Shown: positions 17,541-25,600, counted from the stretch's first letter. The stretch: DNA of 64,000 bases from Sphingobium cyanobacteriorum (GCF_030580935.1 NZ_JAUQOM010000002.1:434001-498000); one strand, 5' to 3'. Numbers and translations: made by a program. The notes: generated by a model from the letters alone, not told the origin.

Positions 17541-17635
17541 AAGGGGGGGCTGCTGCGACAGGCGCCGCACGAACGGCGGGGGTCTCCCGACAGGGTGACA
17601 GCCCTCGCCTGGCCTGCGTTCAGCCACCCCCGCTT
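17541..17635. other. Strongly structured intergenic segment, possible RNA element
   Basis: Ends pair well: GGGGG-GGCTG (17543-17552) with CAGCC-A-CCCCC (17621-17631). Inside, CAGGC pairs with GCCTG, GCCG with CGGC, and GGG with CCC, suggesting a branched fold about 95 bases long. I do not match it to SRP RNA (no GGAAG core), RNase P or a known riboswitch. Strand unknown. It lies between DUF2218 and the terminator of amtB. Confidence 0.35.
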
Positions 17636-17678
17636 ACAGGGGGGCACATCAGTCGGCTTTGCAAAGCGCATCATGACC

Positions 17679-17713
17679 AAAAAAATAGGGCCGATGCTTT
17701 CGCATCGACCCCA
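17679..17713 (-). terminator. Rho-independent terminator of glnK-amtB
   Basis: Read on the minus strand: a GGGTCGATGC / GCATCGGCCC stem with loop GAAA followed by a run of T after TA (seven A on the plus strand at 17679-17685). It lies about 75 bases after the amtB stop. Confidence 0.85.
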
Positions 17714-17785
17714 AGGGATGTTCGCAGGAGGAACAAGGTGAGGCGGGCGGGCCGTATCCCAACCGGGCGGCCCGCCCTGCCAATC

Positions 17786-19222
17786 TCAATAATTGTAAGC
17801 GCGCTCGCCGTGGCTGGAGAGGTCCAGACCCTGCTGCTCGTCTTCCGCATTCGGACGCAGGCCGATGGTCTTGTCGATGACGAAGAAGAGGATGCCGCTC
17901 AGCACGCCCGAATAGACCAGGGTGAAGAGCACCGCCTTGATCTGCGTCACGACCTGGGTTGCGATCGAGTAGCTGTCGGCGTTGAAGCCGGCCGGGAACA
18001 CGGTGTAGTCGAACACACCCTGGCCGCCCAGCGAGGGGGCCGCGACGATGCCGGTCGCGATCGCGCCGACGATGCCGCCGACACAGTGGACGCCGAACAC
18101 GTCCAGACTGTCGTCATAGCCCAGCTTGCCCTTCACGAACGCCACGAACAGGTAGCAGACCGGCGACACGACGAAGCCCAGGACGATCGAGGTCATCGGC
18201 GCGCCCAGGCCAGCGGCCGGGGTGATCGCGACCAGGCCGGCGACCGCGCCGGTGACGGCGCCCAGCAGCGACGGCTTGCCATGGTGGAACTGTTCGACCA
18301 GCGCCCAGCTCACGGCCGCCGCGCAGGTGGCCAGCATGGTGTTGATGAAGGCGACGCCGGTGACGGCATTGGCTTCCAGGTTGGAACCGGCGTTGAAGCC
18401 GAACCAGCCGACCCACAGCAGGCTCGCGCCGATCATGGTCATGGTCAGCGAGTGCGGTGCCATCGGTTCCTTGGGGAAGCCGATCCGCTTGCCGATGATG
18501 AGGCAGCCGACCAGGCCGGCGATACCGGCGTTGATGTGGACGACCGTGCCGCCCGCGAAGTCGAGCGCGCCCCAGCCCCAGAGCAGGCCGGCGTCGGTCG
18601 GTGCGTCAGGCAGGAAGTCGGGGCCGGCCCAGTACCATACCATGTGCGCCATCGGGAAATAGACGATGGTGAGCCACAGCACGACGAACACCATCAGCGC
18701 CGAAAACTTCACACGTTCGGCAAAGGCGCCGACGATGAGGGCCGGGGTGATCATGGCGAACGTCATCTGGAACACCACGAACACCAGTTCGGGAAGATAC
18801 AGATTGTTGCTGAAGGTCGCGGCATAGGTGGAGCTGCTGACGTTCATCAGGAACGCCTTGTCCAGCCCGCCGACCAGCCACGGCACCGGGGTGCTGGTGG
18901 AGGTGAAGGCCATCGAATAGCCCCAGCAGGCCCAGACCAGGCCCGCGACGGACACGATCATGAACACCTGCATCAGGACGCTCAGCATGTTCTTGGTGCG
19001 GACCAGGCCGCCGTAGAAGAGGGCGAGGCCGGGGATCGACATCATCAGCACCAGAGCGGCCGAAATCAGCATCCAGGCGACGTCGCCCTTGTTGACCATC
19101 GTGGCCATGGCGGCGGCGTCCGGCGCCTTGACCGGGCCGGCGGCGGCAAGCGCCGGGGATGCGGCGAGCAGGGACAGGCCTATCGCCCCCGCGACCCCGC
19201 AAAGTTTCTTGGAAAAGGTCAT
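17786..19222 (-). CDS. amtB: Ammonium transporter AmtB
   Basis: 478 residues from ATG 19222. There is a cleavable signal (MTFSKKLCGVAGAIGLSLLAASPALA) and eleven membrane helices. Family marks include GLALFYGGLVRTKN in helix 1-2, the D..GG..VH segment FAGGTVVHINAGIAGLVG, WVGWFGFNAGS with its pore His region, and GVHCVGGIVGAI. It imports ammonium/ammonia across the inner membrane and is gated by the PII protein encoded just upstream. GGGGGA precedes the chosen ATG; a longer in-frame start at 19369 would run through glnK. It is expected to be nitrogen-regulated from the sigma-54 promoter before glnK. Confidence 0.96.
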   Translation of the reverse strand: MTFSKKLCGVAGAIGLSLLAASPALAAAGPVKAPDAAAMATMVNKGDVAWMLISAALVLMMSIPGLALFYGGLVRTKNMLSVLMQVFMIVSVAGLVWACWGYSMAFTSTSTPVPWLVGGLDKAFLMNVSSSTYAATFSNNLYLPELVFVVFQMTFAMITPALIVGAFAERVKFSALMVFVVLWLTIVYFPMAHMVWYWAGPDFLPDAPTDAGLLWGWGALDFAGGTVVHINAGIAGLVGCLIIGKRIGFPKEPMAPHSLTMTMIGASLLWVGWFGFNAGSNLEANAVTGVAFINTMLATCAAAVSWALVEQFHHGKPSLLGAVTGAVAGLVAITPAAGLGAPMTSIVLGFVVSPVCYLFVAFVKGKLGYDDSLDVFGVHCVGGIVGAIATGIVAAPSLGGQGVFDYTVFPAGFNADSYSIATQVVTQIKAVLFTLVYSGVLSGILFFVIDKTIGLRPNAEDEQQGLDLSSHGERAYNY

Positions 19223-19235
19223 TATTTCCCCCTTC

Positions 19236-19574
19236 TTACAGCGCGGTTTCGCCGGTCTCGCCGGTGCGGATACGCACGGCCTGACCGACATCGAGGACGA
19301 ATATCTTGCCATCGCCGATGGCGCCCGAATTGGCGGCCGCCTGGGTCGCTTCGACCACGCGCGGCGCAAGGTCGTCGTCGCAGACGACCTCGATCTTGAT
19401 CTTCGGGACCATGTTGGTCGAATATTCGGCGCCGCGATAGATTTCGGTCTGCCCCTTCTGGCGGCCGAAGCCCTTCACTTCGCTGACCGTCATACCCGCG
19501 ATGCCGAGCGAGGAGAGTGCCTCGCGGACATCGTCAAGCTTGAACGGCTTGATGATAGCCATGACAAGTTTCAT
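19236..19574 (-). CDS. glnK: Nitrogen regulatory protein P-II (GlnK)
   Basis: 112 residues, standard PII length. MKLVMAIIKPFKLDDVREAL at the start, the T-loop KGQTEIYRGAEYSTN with the uridylylation site Tyr51, and the B/C-loop GAIGDGKIFVLDVGQAVRIRTGE that binds ATP and 2-oxoglutarate. It signals nitrogen status and blocks AmtB in nitrogen sufficiency. Located 13 bases upstream of amtB, the conserved pairing. Transcribed from a consensus sigma-54 promoter. Confidence 0.97.
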   Translation of the reverse strand: MKLVMAIIKPFKLDDVREALSSLGIAGMTVSEVKGFGRQKGQTEIYRGAEYSTNMVPKIKIEVVCDDDLAPRVVEATQAAANSGAIGDGKIFVLDVGQAVRIRTGETGETAL

Positions 19575-19608
19575 GTCGCCCCCTTGATTGGTGTGCGGGG
19601 GACTACCA

Positions 19609-19623
19609 GCAAGAGCCGTGCCA
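19609..19623 (-). promoter_or_regulatory. Sigma-54 (RpoN) promoter for glnK-amtB
   Basis: On the minus strand the sequence is TGGCAC-GGCTC-TTGC, an exact match to the -24/-12 consensus TGGCAC-N5-TTGC. The GC of the -12 element is at 19610-19609, giving a start near 19597 and a leader of about 23 bases before the glnK ATG at 19574. Confidence 0.9.
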
Positions 19624-19705
19624 AATTGCTAAGAGCGGGTTAATGCGGGCCTGGCGCGCGACGGGCCATGCTGCGCCGCCAAAAAAATGGGCAGCGTAAC
19701 GACAT

Positions 19706-19722
19706 TGCCTAAATTTTAGGCA
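19706..19722. promoter_or_regulatory. Perfect palindrome, candidate NtrC enhancer site
   Basis: TGCCTAAATTTTAGGCA is a perfect 17-base palindrome about 85 bases upstream of the sigma-54 promoter, a usual distance for an NtrC-type activator site. It deviates from the enteric GCAC...GTGC consensus. It is not a good terminator for the neighbouring DUF924 gene because there is no loop. Confidence 0.5.
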
Positions 19723-19728
19723 CTTCTT

Positions 19729-20304
19729 CTACCAGCCCGCGCCTTCCGCTGCGGCCTGGGCCTCTTCGGGCAGGCTCTTGCGGCCCAGCGCACCGTTGCG
19801 GTGCGGGAAACGGCCGAAGCGGGCGATGGTTGCATGATGGTCGCGCGCGAAACTGAGCGCGCGCGCGTCGCCGGCCCCTTCGAACAGGGTCAGCGACAGT
19901 TCCTGATCGGCGATCGCCTCGCTATGCATGAACGGCATGTAGAAGAACAGGCGCCCCGCGCCGCCAATCTGTATGTCATAGCCCAGCGCGATGGCGCCGC
20001 GCGCCACGTCGCGCGCCAGCGGGTCGGTCGCGAACGCCTGCGCCGTGCCGCGGAACATGTTGCGCGGCAACTGGTCGAACAGCAGGACGGCGGCCAGCGC
20101 GTCGTCCGCCCGGTCCAGGAACGTCTCGGCCGGCAGCGCCCGCTTTTCGCGCCACAATGGCGCGAACCGCGCGGCGCAGGTCCGGTCGAGCGCGGGATCA
20201 TGGCTGTACCATCCCGTTTCGCCCACCTGATTGAACCAGAAATCGAGCAGCGCGGCCGCCCAGTCGGCGGTCACGGCATCATGGCTGTCGGTCAGCATGT
20301 TCAT
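19729..20304 (-). CDS. DUF924 family protein
   Basis: 191 residues. ALLDFWFNQVGETGWYSHDPALD at the start, then FDQLPRNMFRGTAQAFATDPLAR and FFYMPFMHSE, all hallmarks of the DUF924 (TPR-like, alpha-helical) family. Function unknown; the protein is cytosolic with no signal or membrane segment. ATG 20304 or the ATG two codons later may be used. It ends just before the palindrome upstream of glnK, in the same orientation. Confidence 0.88.
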   Translation of the reverse strand: MNMLTDSHDAVTADWAAALLDFWFNQVGETGWYSHDPALDRTCAARFAPLWREKRALPAETFLDRADDALAAVLLFDQLPRNMFRGTAQAFATDPLARDVARGAIALGYDIQIGGAGRLFFYMPFMHSEAIADQELSLTLFEGAGDARALSFARDHHATIARFGRFPHRNGALGRKSLPEEAQAAAEGAGW

Positions 20305-20360
20305 ACAGGCTCAATGACGAACGCGCGGCGGAGTTCCCGCCACTCATGCACGCAAAAGGC

Positions 20361-21803
20361 TCAGGTCGCCGTGCCGCCCACGGTCAGCCCTTCCATCAGC
20401 AGCGTCGGCTGGCCCACGCCCGCCGGCACGCTCTGCCCGCCCTTGCCGCACATGCCGATGCCTTCGTCCAGCGCCCAGTCGCTGCCGATCCCGACCACCT
20501 TGGTCAGCGCGGTCGGGCCGTCGCCGATCAGCGTCGCGCCCTTGATCGGTTCTCCCAGCTTGCCATACTCGACCTTGTACGCCTCGGTGCAGGAAAAGAC
20601 GAACTTGCCCGACACGATATCGACCTGGCCGCCGCCGAAGCTTTTGGCGAAGATGCCGGACTTCATCCGGCTCAGCAGCTCTTCGGGATCGTCCTTGCCG
20701 CCCTTGATGAAGGTGTTGGTCATGCGCGGCATGGGGGCATGGGCGTAGCTTTCGCGGCGGCCATTGCCGGTGGGTTCGACCCCCATCAGCCGGGCGTTCA
20801 GCCGGTCCTGCATATAGCCGCGCAATATGCCATCCTCGATCAGGATATTCTCGCGCGTCGGCGTGCCCTCATCATCGATGGACAGCGACCCGCGCCGGTC
20901 CATGATGCTGCCGTCATCCACCACGGTAACGCCGGGCGCGGCGACCCGCTGGCCGATCCGGCCGGAAAAGGCGCTGGTGCCCTTGCGGTTGAAATCGCCT
21001 TCCAGCCCGTGGCCGATCGCTTCATGCACCAGCACGCCGGGCCAGCCCGACCCCAGCAGCACGGTCATCTCGCCCGCCGGCGCGGCGACGGACCGCATAT
21101 TGACCCGCGCCTGCGCCAGCGCCTCGTCGATCGCGCGGTTCCATACGCCCGCTTCCATGACCTGATCGTAGAGATAGCGCCCGCCAATGCCGAACGTGCC
21201 GGTTTCGCGCCGGCCATTTTCCTCCAGGATGACAGAGACGTTCAGGCGCACGAGCGGGCGGATGTCGGTCGCGGTAAAGCCGTCGGCGCGCACGATCTCC
21301 ACCACCGACCAGCTTCCCGCCAGGCTGACCGACACCTGCGCCACGCGCGGGTCGCGGGCGCGGGCGGCGGCGTCGATCTCGGCGCACAGCGCGACCTTCT
21401 CGGCGAAGGGCACGATCTCCAGCGGATTGGCGTCGGTATAAAGGTGGCGGTTGGTGCGCTGGGGCGGGGGCGCGGGCTGGCCCTTGGCCGGATCGAGCAG
21501 GCTCAGCGTCTGCGCCGCCTTGGCGATCGCCGCCTCGCTGATATCGTTGGCATGGGCAAAGCCGGTCATCTCGCCCGACACGCCGCGCAGGCCGAACCCC
21601 GCGTCCGTCGAATAGTCGGCGGTTTTCAGCCGCCCATCGTCAAAGCCGAAGCTCTCGCTCGCCCGATATTGCAGATAGAGTTCGCCATCGTCGCACTGGC
21701 CCAGCGCCTGCGCGGTCAGGCGGCGCGCGCCATCGGGATCGAGCAGGCCCGGACGATAGAGAAGGCCACGGGCATCCGTGAAATGTGAAGCAATATCGGT
21801 CAT
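20361..21803 (-). CDS. tldD: Metalloprotease TldD
   Basis: 480 residues from ATG 21803. The zinc-binding HExxxH motif appears as HEAIGHGLEGDF near residue 250, with a conserved C-terminal core GKGGQSVPAGVGQPTLLMEGLTVGG. TldD acts with TldE as a heterodimeric protease that degrades unfolded or unmodified peptides and processes some ribosomal peptides; tldE is not in the window. The 12-residue extension from 21839 lacks conservation and was not used. Confidence 0.95.
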   Translation of the reverse strand: MTDIASHFTDARGLLYRPGLLDPDGARRLTAQALGQCDDGELYLQYRASESFGFDDGRLKTADYSTDAGFGLRGVSGEMTGFAHANDISEAAIAKAAQTLSLLDPAKGQPAPPPQRTNRHLYTDANPLEIVPFAEKVALCAEIDAAARARDPRVAQVSVSLAGSWSVVEIVRADGFTATDIRPLVRLNVSVILEENGRRETGTFGIGGRYLYDQVMEAGVWNRAIDEALAQARVNMRSVAAPAGEMTVLLGSGWPGVLVHEAIGHGLEGDFNRKGTSAFSGRIGQRVAAPGVTVVDDGSIMDRRGSLSIDDEGTPTRENILIEDGILRGYMQDRLNARLMGVEPTGNGRRESYAHAPMPRMTNTFIKGGKDDPEELLSRMKSGIFAKSFGGGQVDIVSGKFVFSCTEAYKVEYGKLGEPIKGATLIGDGPTALTKVVGIGSDWALDEGIGMCGKGGQSVPAGVGQPTLLMEGLTVGGTAT

Positions 21804-21848
21804 GCCGCCCGATATAGGGGCGGCACGACCCAAGCCCAACGGAAAAAT

Positions 21849-22076
21849 TTACAGGCTGGCGCCCGACGCGATATCCGGCTTGTTCGCCAGGTCGGCGGTA
21901 TCGCCCGCACCGCCGATCAGCACGAACCGGCGGTCGCAATAGCCGCAATCGACATAGCCATGCTCGTCAATCTCCAGAAAGACGCGCGGATGGCCAAGGG
22001 CGGCGGGAATGTCCCCCGATCCGTCGCACGAGACGCGGGACTTGGAGACTCGGATGATTTCAGGCGGCTGGATCAT
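21849..22076 (-). CDS. Zinc-finger (zf-CHCC) domain protein, NDUFS6-like
   Basis: 75 residues. The zinc ligands are visible as SCDGSG, GHPRVFLEID and VDCGYCDRRFVL, giving one Cys, one His and two Cys, the CHCC pattern found in the NDUFS6 (13 kDa) subunit of complex I. In alphaproteobacteria such small proteins are thought to be complex I accessory subunits. It stands upstream of tldD on the same strand with a 45-base gap. Confidence 0.88.
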   Translation of the reverse strand: MIQPPEIIRVSKSRVSCDGSGDIPAALGHPRVFLEIDEHGYVDCGYCDRRFVLIGGAGDTADLANKPDIASGASL

Positions 22077-22120
22077 GGCAAGCGGTTAGCAGCGCCGCCG
22101 CTGCGCCGCAATATCCGCCG

Positions 22121-22312
22121 TCACATCAGCGGCAGGCGCGGGCGGTCGCAATGACTGGAGCCGGGCCTGGAACCGGGCGTGGAACTGGCGCTCTTTGCCG
22201 CCTTGGCGGCGGGTTGCCACGCATCGCAATCCTTCGCCGCCATCACCGCGAAGGGCGACAGCATCAGCAGGACCGGCGCGACCGAGCCGCCAAGAAGCGT
22301 TGCACATGACAT
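22121..22312 (-). CDS. Possible small secreted protein
   Basis: 63 residues in the 338-base gap between the zf-CHCC gene and corA. The N-terminus has a hydrophobic stretch ending in an A-x-A-like site (VAPVLLMLSPFAVMAA), followed by a short Ser/Pro/Arg-rich tail with two Cys. No family recognised and the ribosome site is weak, so this may not be a gene. The rest of the gap shows nothing clear. Confidence 0.35.
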   Translation of the reverse strand: MSCATLLGGSVAPVLLMLSPFAVMAAKDCDAWQPAAKAAKSASSTPGSRPGSSHCDRPRLPLM

Positions 22313-22414
22313 GCAGGAACATCTGTCACATCCATTCTTGCTGCACCATGAACGTTTCGCCTGCGCATCGCTTGTCCAGGCGCCAGCTTCCCCATGAAGG
22401 CCGGCTGAGGGCCG

Positions 22415-23383
22415 TCACAACCATTTCAGCTTCTTGAACCGGACGTAGAGCATGGTGCAGACCAGCGTGATCACGCCCAGCACCGCCGGATAGCCATAGA
22501 TGCTCTTGAGTTCGGGCATATGGTCGAAATTCATCCCGTAAATCCCCGCGATCGCGGTCGGCACCGCCAGGATCGCGGCCCAGGCGGCAAGCTGGCGGGT
22601 GATTTGGCCGGTGCGTTGCTGTTCCAGCAGGTTGGAGGATTCGAACACGCTGTTCAGCACTTCGCGCAGGTCGTCCACCATCGTCTGGACGCGGCGCACA
22701 TGGTCGCGCACGTCGCTGAAATAGGGGCGCGCCTCCTGGTCGATGCAGGGCAGGTCGATCTTGACGAATTTGGTTGCTACTTCGTGCATCGGGGTCAGGA
22801 TGCGCTGGAACCGGATCAGTTGGCGGCGCAGGCTGAAAATGCGGGTGATGTCGTCGCGGCCCAGGAAATGGTCGATCATCTGCTGTTCCATCTCCAGCAC
22901 TTCCTCCTCCACCCCTTCGATGATCGGCAGATAGCCGTCGACGATGAAGTCCAGGATCGCGTGGGCGACATAATCCACGCCCTGCGCCAGCCGGGTGGGC
23001 ACCGCCTCCAGTTCCGCCCGCAGCGCCAGATGCGCGCGGGCCGATCCATGACGGACGCTGATGATATGGCTGTGCCCGATGAACAGGGCGGTTTCGCCAT
23101 AGCAGATGGCGTCCTCCTCGATATGGGCGGTGCGCGCGACGACGAACAACTGGTCGCCATAGATATCGACCTTCGGCAACTGGTTGGCCTTGATCGCATC
23201 CTCCACCGCCAGCGGGTGCAGGCCGAACGTGCGTTGCAGCGTCTGCATTTCCGCGACGGTCGGGTCGGCGACGCCGATCCAGATGAATTCCGACTTGTCC
23301 TGTGCACAATCGACGCGCTCGTCGATCGATACGGCGCGCACGCGCTGGCCGTGGCGGTAGAGATAGGCGGCAACGACGGTCAT
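22415..23383 (-). CDS. corA: CorA family magnesium/cobalt transporter
   Basis: 322 residues from ATG 23383. A large cytosolic funnel domain with long helices (EGVEEEVLEMEQQMIDHFLGRDD) precedes two C-terminal membrane helices. The selectivity motif GMN appears as IYGMNFDHMPEL between them, and the C-terminus is basic (VRFKKLKWL), as usual. It conducts Mg2+ (and Co2+) into the cell. The longer in-frame start at 23524 adds a low-similarity Arg-rich stretch and was rejected; AGGAAA precedes the chosen ATG by about 11 bases. Confidence 0.93.
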   Translation of the reverse strand: MTVVAAYLYRHGQRVRAVSIDERVDCAQDKSEFIWIGVADPTVAEMQTLQRTFGLHPLAVEDAIKANQLPKVDIYGDQLFVVARTAHIEEDAICYGETALFIGHSHIISVRHGSARAHLALRAELEAVPTRLAQGVDYVAHAILDFIVDGYLPIIEGVEEEVLEMEQQMIDHFLGRDDITRIFSLRRQLIRFQRILTPMHEVATKFVKIDLPCIDQEARPYFSDVRDHVRRVQTMVDDLREVLNSVFESSNLLEQQRTGQITRQLAAWAAILAVPTAIAGIYGMNFDHMPELKSIYGYPAVLGVITLVCTMLYVRFKKLKWL

Positions 23384-23607
23384 GACGGTGGATGTTTCCT
23401 CCTTGTTTCCGCCGCCTAGCAAAAACCGGCGGCCGCGTCGCGCCTCTCCTGCGCTTCGTCGCATCCTGCCTTCAACAGGAAGCATTTTTGCCAAAGGGGC
23501 TGGCGAATGACTTTGGCCTGACATAGTTGGAGCCGAAAGGGGCGCATCGAGACAGGCGGCATCATGCTTCGCAGAAAGCAGGCCGCGCGTCGGAGTGGAG
23601 CCGTGCG

Positions 23608-24129
23608 TTGACTATCCTCACCATCGATTTCGAGGCGTCCTGCCTGCCGCGTCATGGCCGTTCCTTCCCGATTGAGGTCGGGATCGCGGGCGATGGCGTC
23701 AGCCGCAACTGGCTGATCCGCCCGCATGAAAGCTGGGCCGGCTGGGACTGGACGGCCGAAGCGCAGGCGTTGCACGGCTTGAGCCATGACCGGATCGTGC
23801 GGGAAGGGCAGCCGGCCGGCACCGTGCTGGCCGAACTGGCGGCCGCGGCCGCGGGGCGGCGGGTGATCGCCGACAGCCTGCTCGACCAATATTGGCTGGA
23901 TACGCTGGCGCAGGCGGCCGGTATGCCCTCGCCCTTCCGCATCGACCATGTCGCCACCCTGTTCGATGAACAGGCGGCCGACGCGGCGCGGATCGCCGCG
24001 GCGGTGGCCTATGCCGATGCGCAGGGCGCGGTCCGGCACCGGGCGGCGGGCGATGCCCTGTGGCTGGCGGCGGTGGTCAGCCATCTTGGCGCGGCCCGTC
24101 CGGCCTCGCTGCTGCTGGCCGCGCAATAA
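23608..24129 (+). CDS. DEDDh-type 3'-5' exonuclease-like protein
   Basis: About 173 residues. LTIDFEASCLPRHGRSFPIEVGIA matches motif I (DxE) of the DEDD exonuclease superfamily, DSLLDQYWLD could be motif II, and HRAAGDA fits the H-x4-D motif III. The probable target is single-stranded nucleic acid ends, but specificity is unknown. The start is uncertain: TTG 23608 places motif I near residue 7, normal for the family, with GGAG just upstream; no in-frame ATG is nearby. Divergent from corA. Confidence 0.7.
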   Translation: MTILTIDFEASCLPRHGRSFPIEVGIAGDGVSRNWLIRPHESWAGWDWTAEAQALHGLSHDRIVREGQPAGTVLAELAAAAAGRRVIADSLLDQYWLDTLAQAAGMPSPFRIDHVATLFDEQAADAARIAAAVAYADAQGAVRHRAAGDALWLAAVVSHLGAARPASLLLAAQ

Positions 24130-24252
24130 GGCCCCGCCATTTTTCACGCTTCAGCAATATTTTGTTACCGTCAGCCCATCCCTCAGACATTCAGGCCGCC
24201 TAAACCCGACGCAATCCCGGCATGACCGCCGGCTGGCAAAGGAGAAGCGCCC

Positions 24253-24699
24253 ATGTTGTTGCTTGCTATTGCGTCCCAGACCCTGGCCATGATGGCCGCG
24301 CCTGCCGCGCCCGTCCACAGCGCTGAAATCAGCCATGGCGCGCAGGCGTACAGCGCCAGCTATCACGCCAGCCCCTCGATCAGCCTGCGCCAGGTCGAAC
24401 CGCGCTTTGCCAATCGCAATGCGGTGCCGGTCTGCCGCTGGCAGGCCGACGTGACCGTCAACCGCGCCGTCGCCGCCCAGGGGCGCGCCGTCCCGGCCTT
24501 TGGCAAGGCGATCCATCGCTTCGCCCCGCTGTCGGGCAGCTATGCCGGCAGTTGCGGCGCCGCCCGCAGCCAGATCGACGCCCAGGTCGCGCGCTACACC
24601 GCCGCCATGTCCGCCGAAGCGGCCGCCATCGCGCAGCGCGATCGCGCGGTGTTCCTGAACGAACTGGACAGCGTGCGTGCGCTGACCGTTCAGGGCTGA
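24253..24699 (+). CDS. Secreted hypothetical protein
   Basis: 148 residues with a signal peptide (MLLLAIASQTLAMMAAPAAPVHS). The mature part contains two Cys (PVCRW and GSCGAARSQ) that could form a disulfide, and a helical Ala-rich C-terminus. I do not recognise a family. AAGGAG lies at good distance from the ATG. Its TGA overlaps the ATG of the following response regulator (TGATG), so the two are translationally coupled and may be functionally linked. Confidence 0.7.
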   Translation: MLLLAIASQTLAMMAAPAAPVHSAEISHGAQAYSASYHASPSISLRQVEPRFANRNAVPVCRWQADVTVNRAVAAQGRAVPAFGKAIHRFAPLSGSYAGSCGAARSQIDAQVARYTAAMSAEAAAIAQRDRAVFLNELDSVRALTVQG

Positions 24700-25409
24700 T
24701 GAGTCCACCGCTGATATTGATCGCCGAAACACAATCGCAATTGCGGCATGATGTCCGCGACTATCTGGAGCAGAGCGGGTTCCGTGCCCTGCCTGCGGTT
24801 TCGGCGGACGACATTTTCCATGCCCTGACCAGCGCCCCGGTCGGCGCGGTGGTGCTCGACGCATCGCTGCGCGGGCCGGACGGCCTCGACCTGTGCCGCG
24901 ACGTGCGCGAACGCAGCGATGTGCCGATCATCCTGGTCGGCGCCAACAGTTCGGAAGTCGACCGGGTGGTCGGCCTTGAACTGGGCGCCGACGATTATAT
25001 GGCCAAACCCTATTCGGCGCGTGAGCTGGCCGCCCGCCTGCGCGCGGTGCTGCGGCGGGGGCGGGGTGATCGCGCGCTGGGCCTGCGCCGTCAGACCCAG
25101 GCGATCTTCGACGGCTGGGTGGTCGATTCCGCGCGGCGGGAGGTCGTCGATCCGCAAGGGGGGCAGGTCGCTCTGACCGCCGCCGAATTTGCCCTGCTGG
25201 CGGTGCTGATCGACCATCCGCAGATCGTGATCGCGCGTGACCGGCTGATGGAACTGGCCGGGGTGCGCGACACGCCCTCGTCCGACCGCAGCATCGACGT
25301 GCTGGTCAGCCGCCTGCGCCGCAAGCTGGGGAAGGGCGGCCGCGCCGCGCCGATCGTGACCGTGCGGGGCGTGGGCTATATGTTCAGCGCCATCGTCGAT
25401 CGCCGCTAG
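24699..25409 (+). CDS. OmpR-type response regulator with degenerate receiver (orphan)
   Basis: 236 residues: receiver (about 5-120) and OmpR/PhoB winged helix (about 140-230, SSDRSIDVLVSRLRRKL...VRGVGYMF). The phospho-acceptor Asp54 (VVLDASLRG) and Lys103 (MAKPYS) are kept. However, the acidic metal-binding pair is Thr11-Gln12 (AETQ) and the switch Ser/Thr is Gly81 (LVGAN). It may thus signal without normal phosphorylation. No kinase is adjacent; the upstream partner is a secreted protein. The DNA-binding half is very close to that of the regulator at 29235, so the two are probably paralogues. The TAG stop lies within an extragenic repeat. Confidence 0.9.
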   Translation: MSPPLILIAETQSQLRHDVRDYLEQSGFRALPAVSADDIFHALTSAPVGAVVLDASLRGPDGLDLCRDVRERSDVPIILVGANSSEVDRVVGLELGADDYMAKPYSARELAARLRAVLRRGRGDRALGLRRQTQAIFDGWVVDSARREVVDPQGGQVALTAAEFALLAVLIDHPQIVIARDRLMELAGVRDTPSSDRSIDVLVSRLRRKLGKGGRAAPIVTVRGVGYMFSAIVDRR

Positions 25410-25512
25410 AGCATCGTGCGGGAAAGCGGGAGCCGGCTTTCCGCCAGAAACGATGCGAAAACAAAAAACAGGAGCGCGCGGCCTGCGTCCGGTTAAACGC
25501 AGCGCGCTCTGG
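25408..25512. repeat. Dispersed palindromic intergenic repeat, copy 2
   Basis: Second copy of the element at 2621-2720, in the same relation to its upstream gene: it begins AGAGCATCGTGCGG and supplies part of the TAG stop codon. The outer GCATCGT/ACGATGC pairing and the GCGCGCT tail are kept; the distal stem is less perfect than in copy 1. Confidence 0.8.
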
Positions 25513-25559
25513 ATGCCTGTCCCGCTAGATGCCTGTCTCGCTAGATGCCTGTCCCGCAA
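25512..25559. repeat. Three tandem 16-base repeats
   Basis: GATGCCTGTCCCGCTA is followed by GATGCCTGTCTCGCTA and GATGCCTGTCCCGCAA, starting at 25512, 25528 and 25544. There is no spacer, so this is not a CRISPR. It joins the end of the dispersed repeat. Confidence 0.9.
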
Positions 25560-25567
25560 TCCCTGAA

Positions 25568-25600
25568 GCGCGCAACGCCCGGTCGCGCGGCGTTGCGCGC
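25568..25600. terminator. Strong hairpin after the orphan response regulator
   Basis: Perfect 12-base stem GCGCGCAACGCC (25568-25579) / GGCGTTGCGCGC (25589-25600) with a 9-base loop. There is no T-run, so terminator function is only probable. The remaining bases up to the carbonic anhydrase gene include AT-rich sequence near 25630-25680 that may hold its promoter. Confidence 0.5.

Noticed and set aside
17541..17635. Assignment of the folded segment to SRP RNA, a cobalamin riboswitch or 6S RNA
   Set aside because: The GGAAG core of SRP RNA is missing. A GGGAGACC string on the minus strand recalls the cobalamin box, but the other conserved blocks are absent. No 6S-specific central bubble could be supported.
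17738..19399. A 553-codon plus-strand frame over amtB
   Set aside because: Antisense composition (His/Asp/Arg-rich), no domain, no start signal; amtB on the other strand is certain.
20346..21788. A 480-codon plus-strand frame over tldD
   Set aside because: Same antisense artefact; TldD carries the HExxxH motif and conserved C-terminus.
25512..25559. Possible CRISPR array
   Set aside because: Three 16-base units are directly joined with no spacers, and no cas genes are present.
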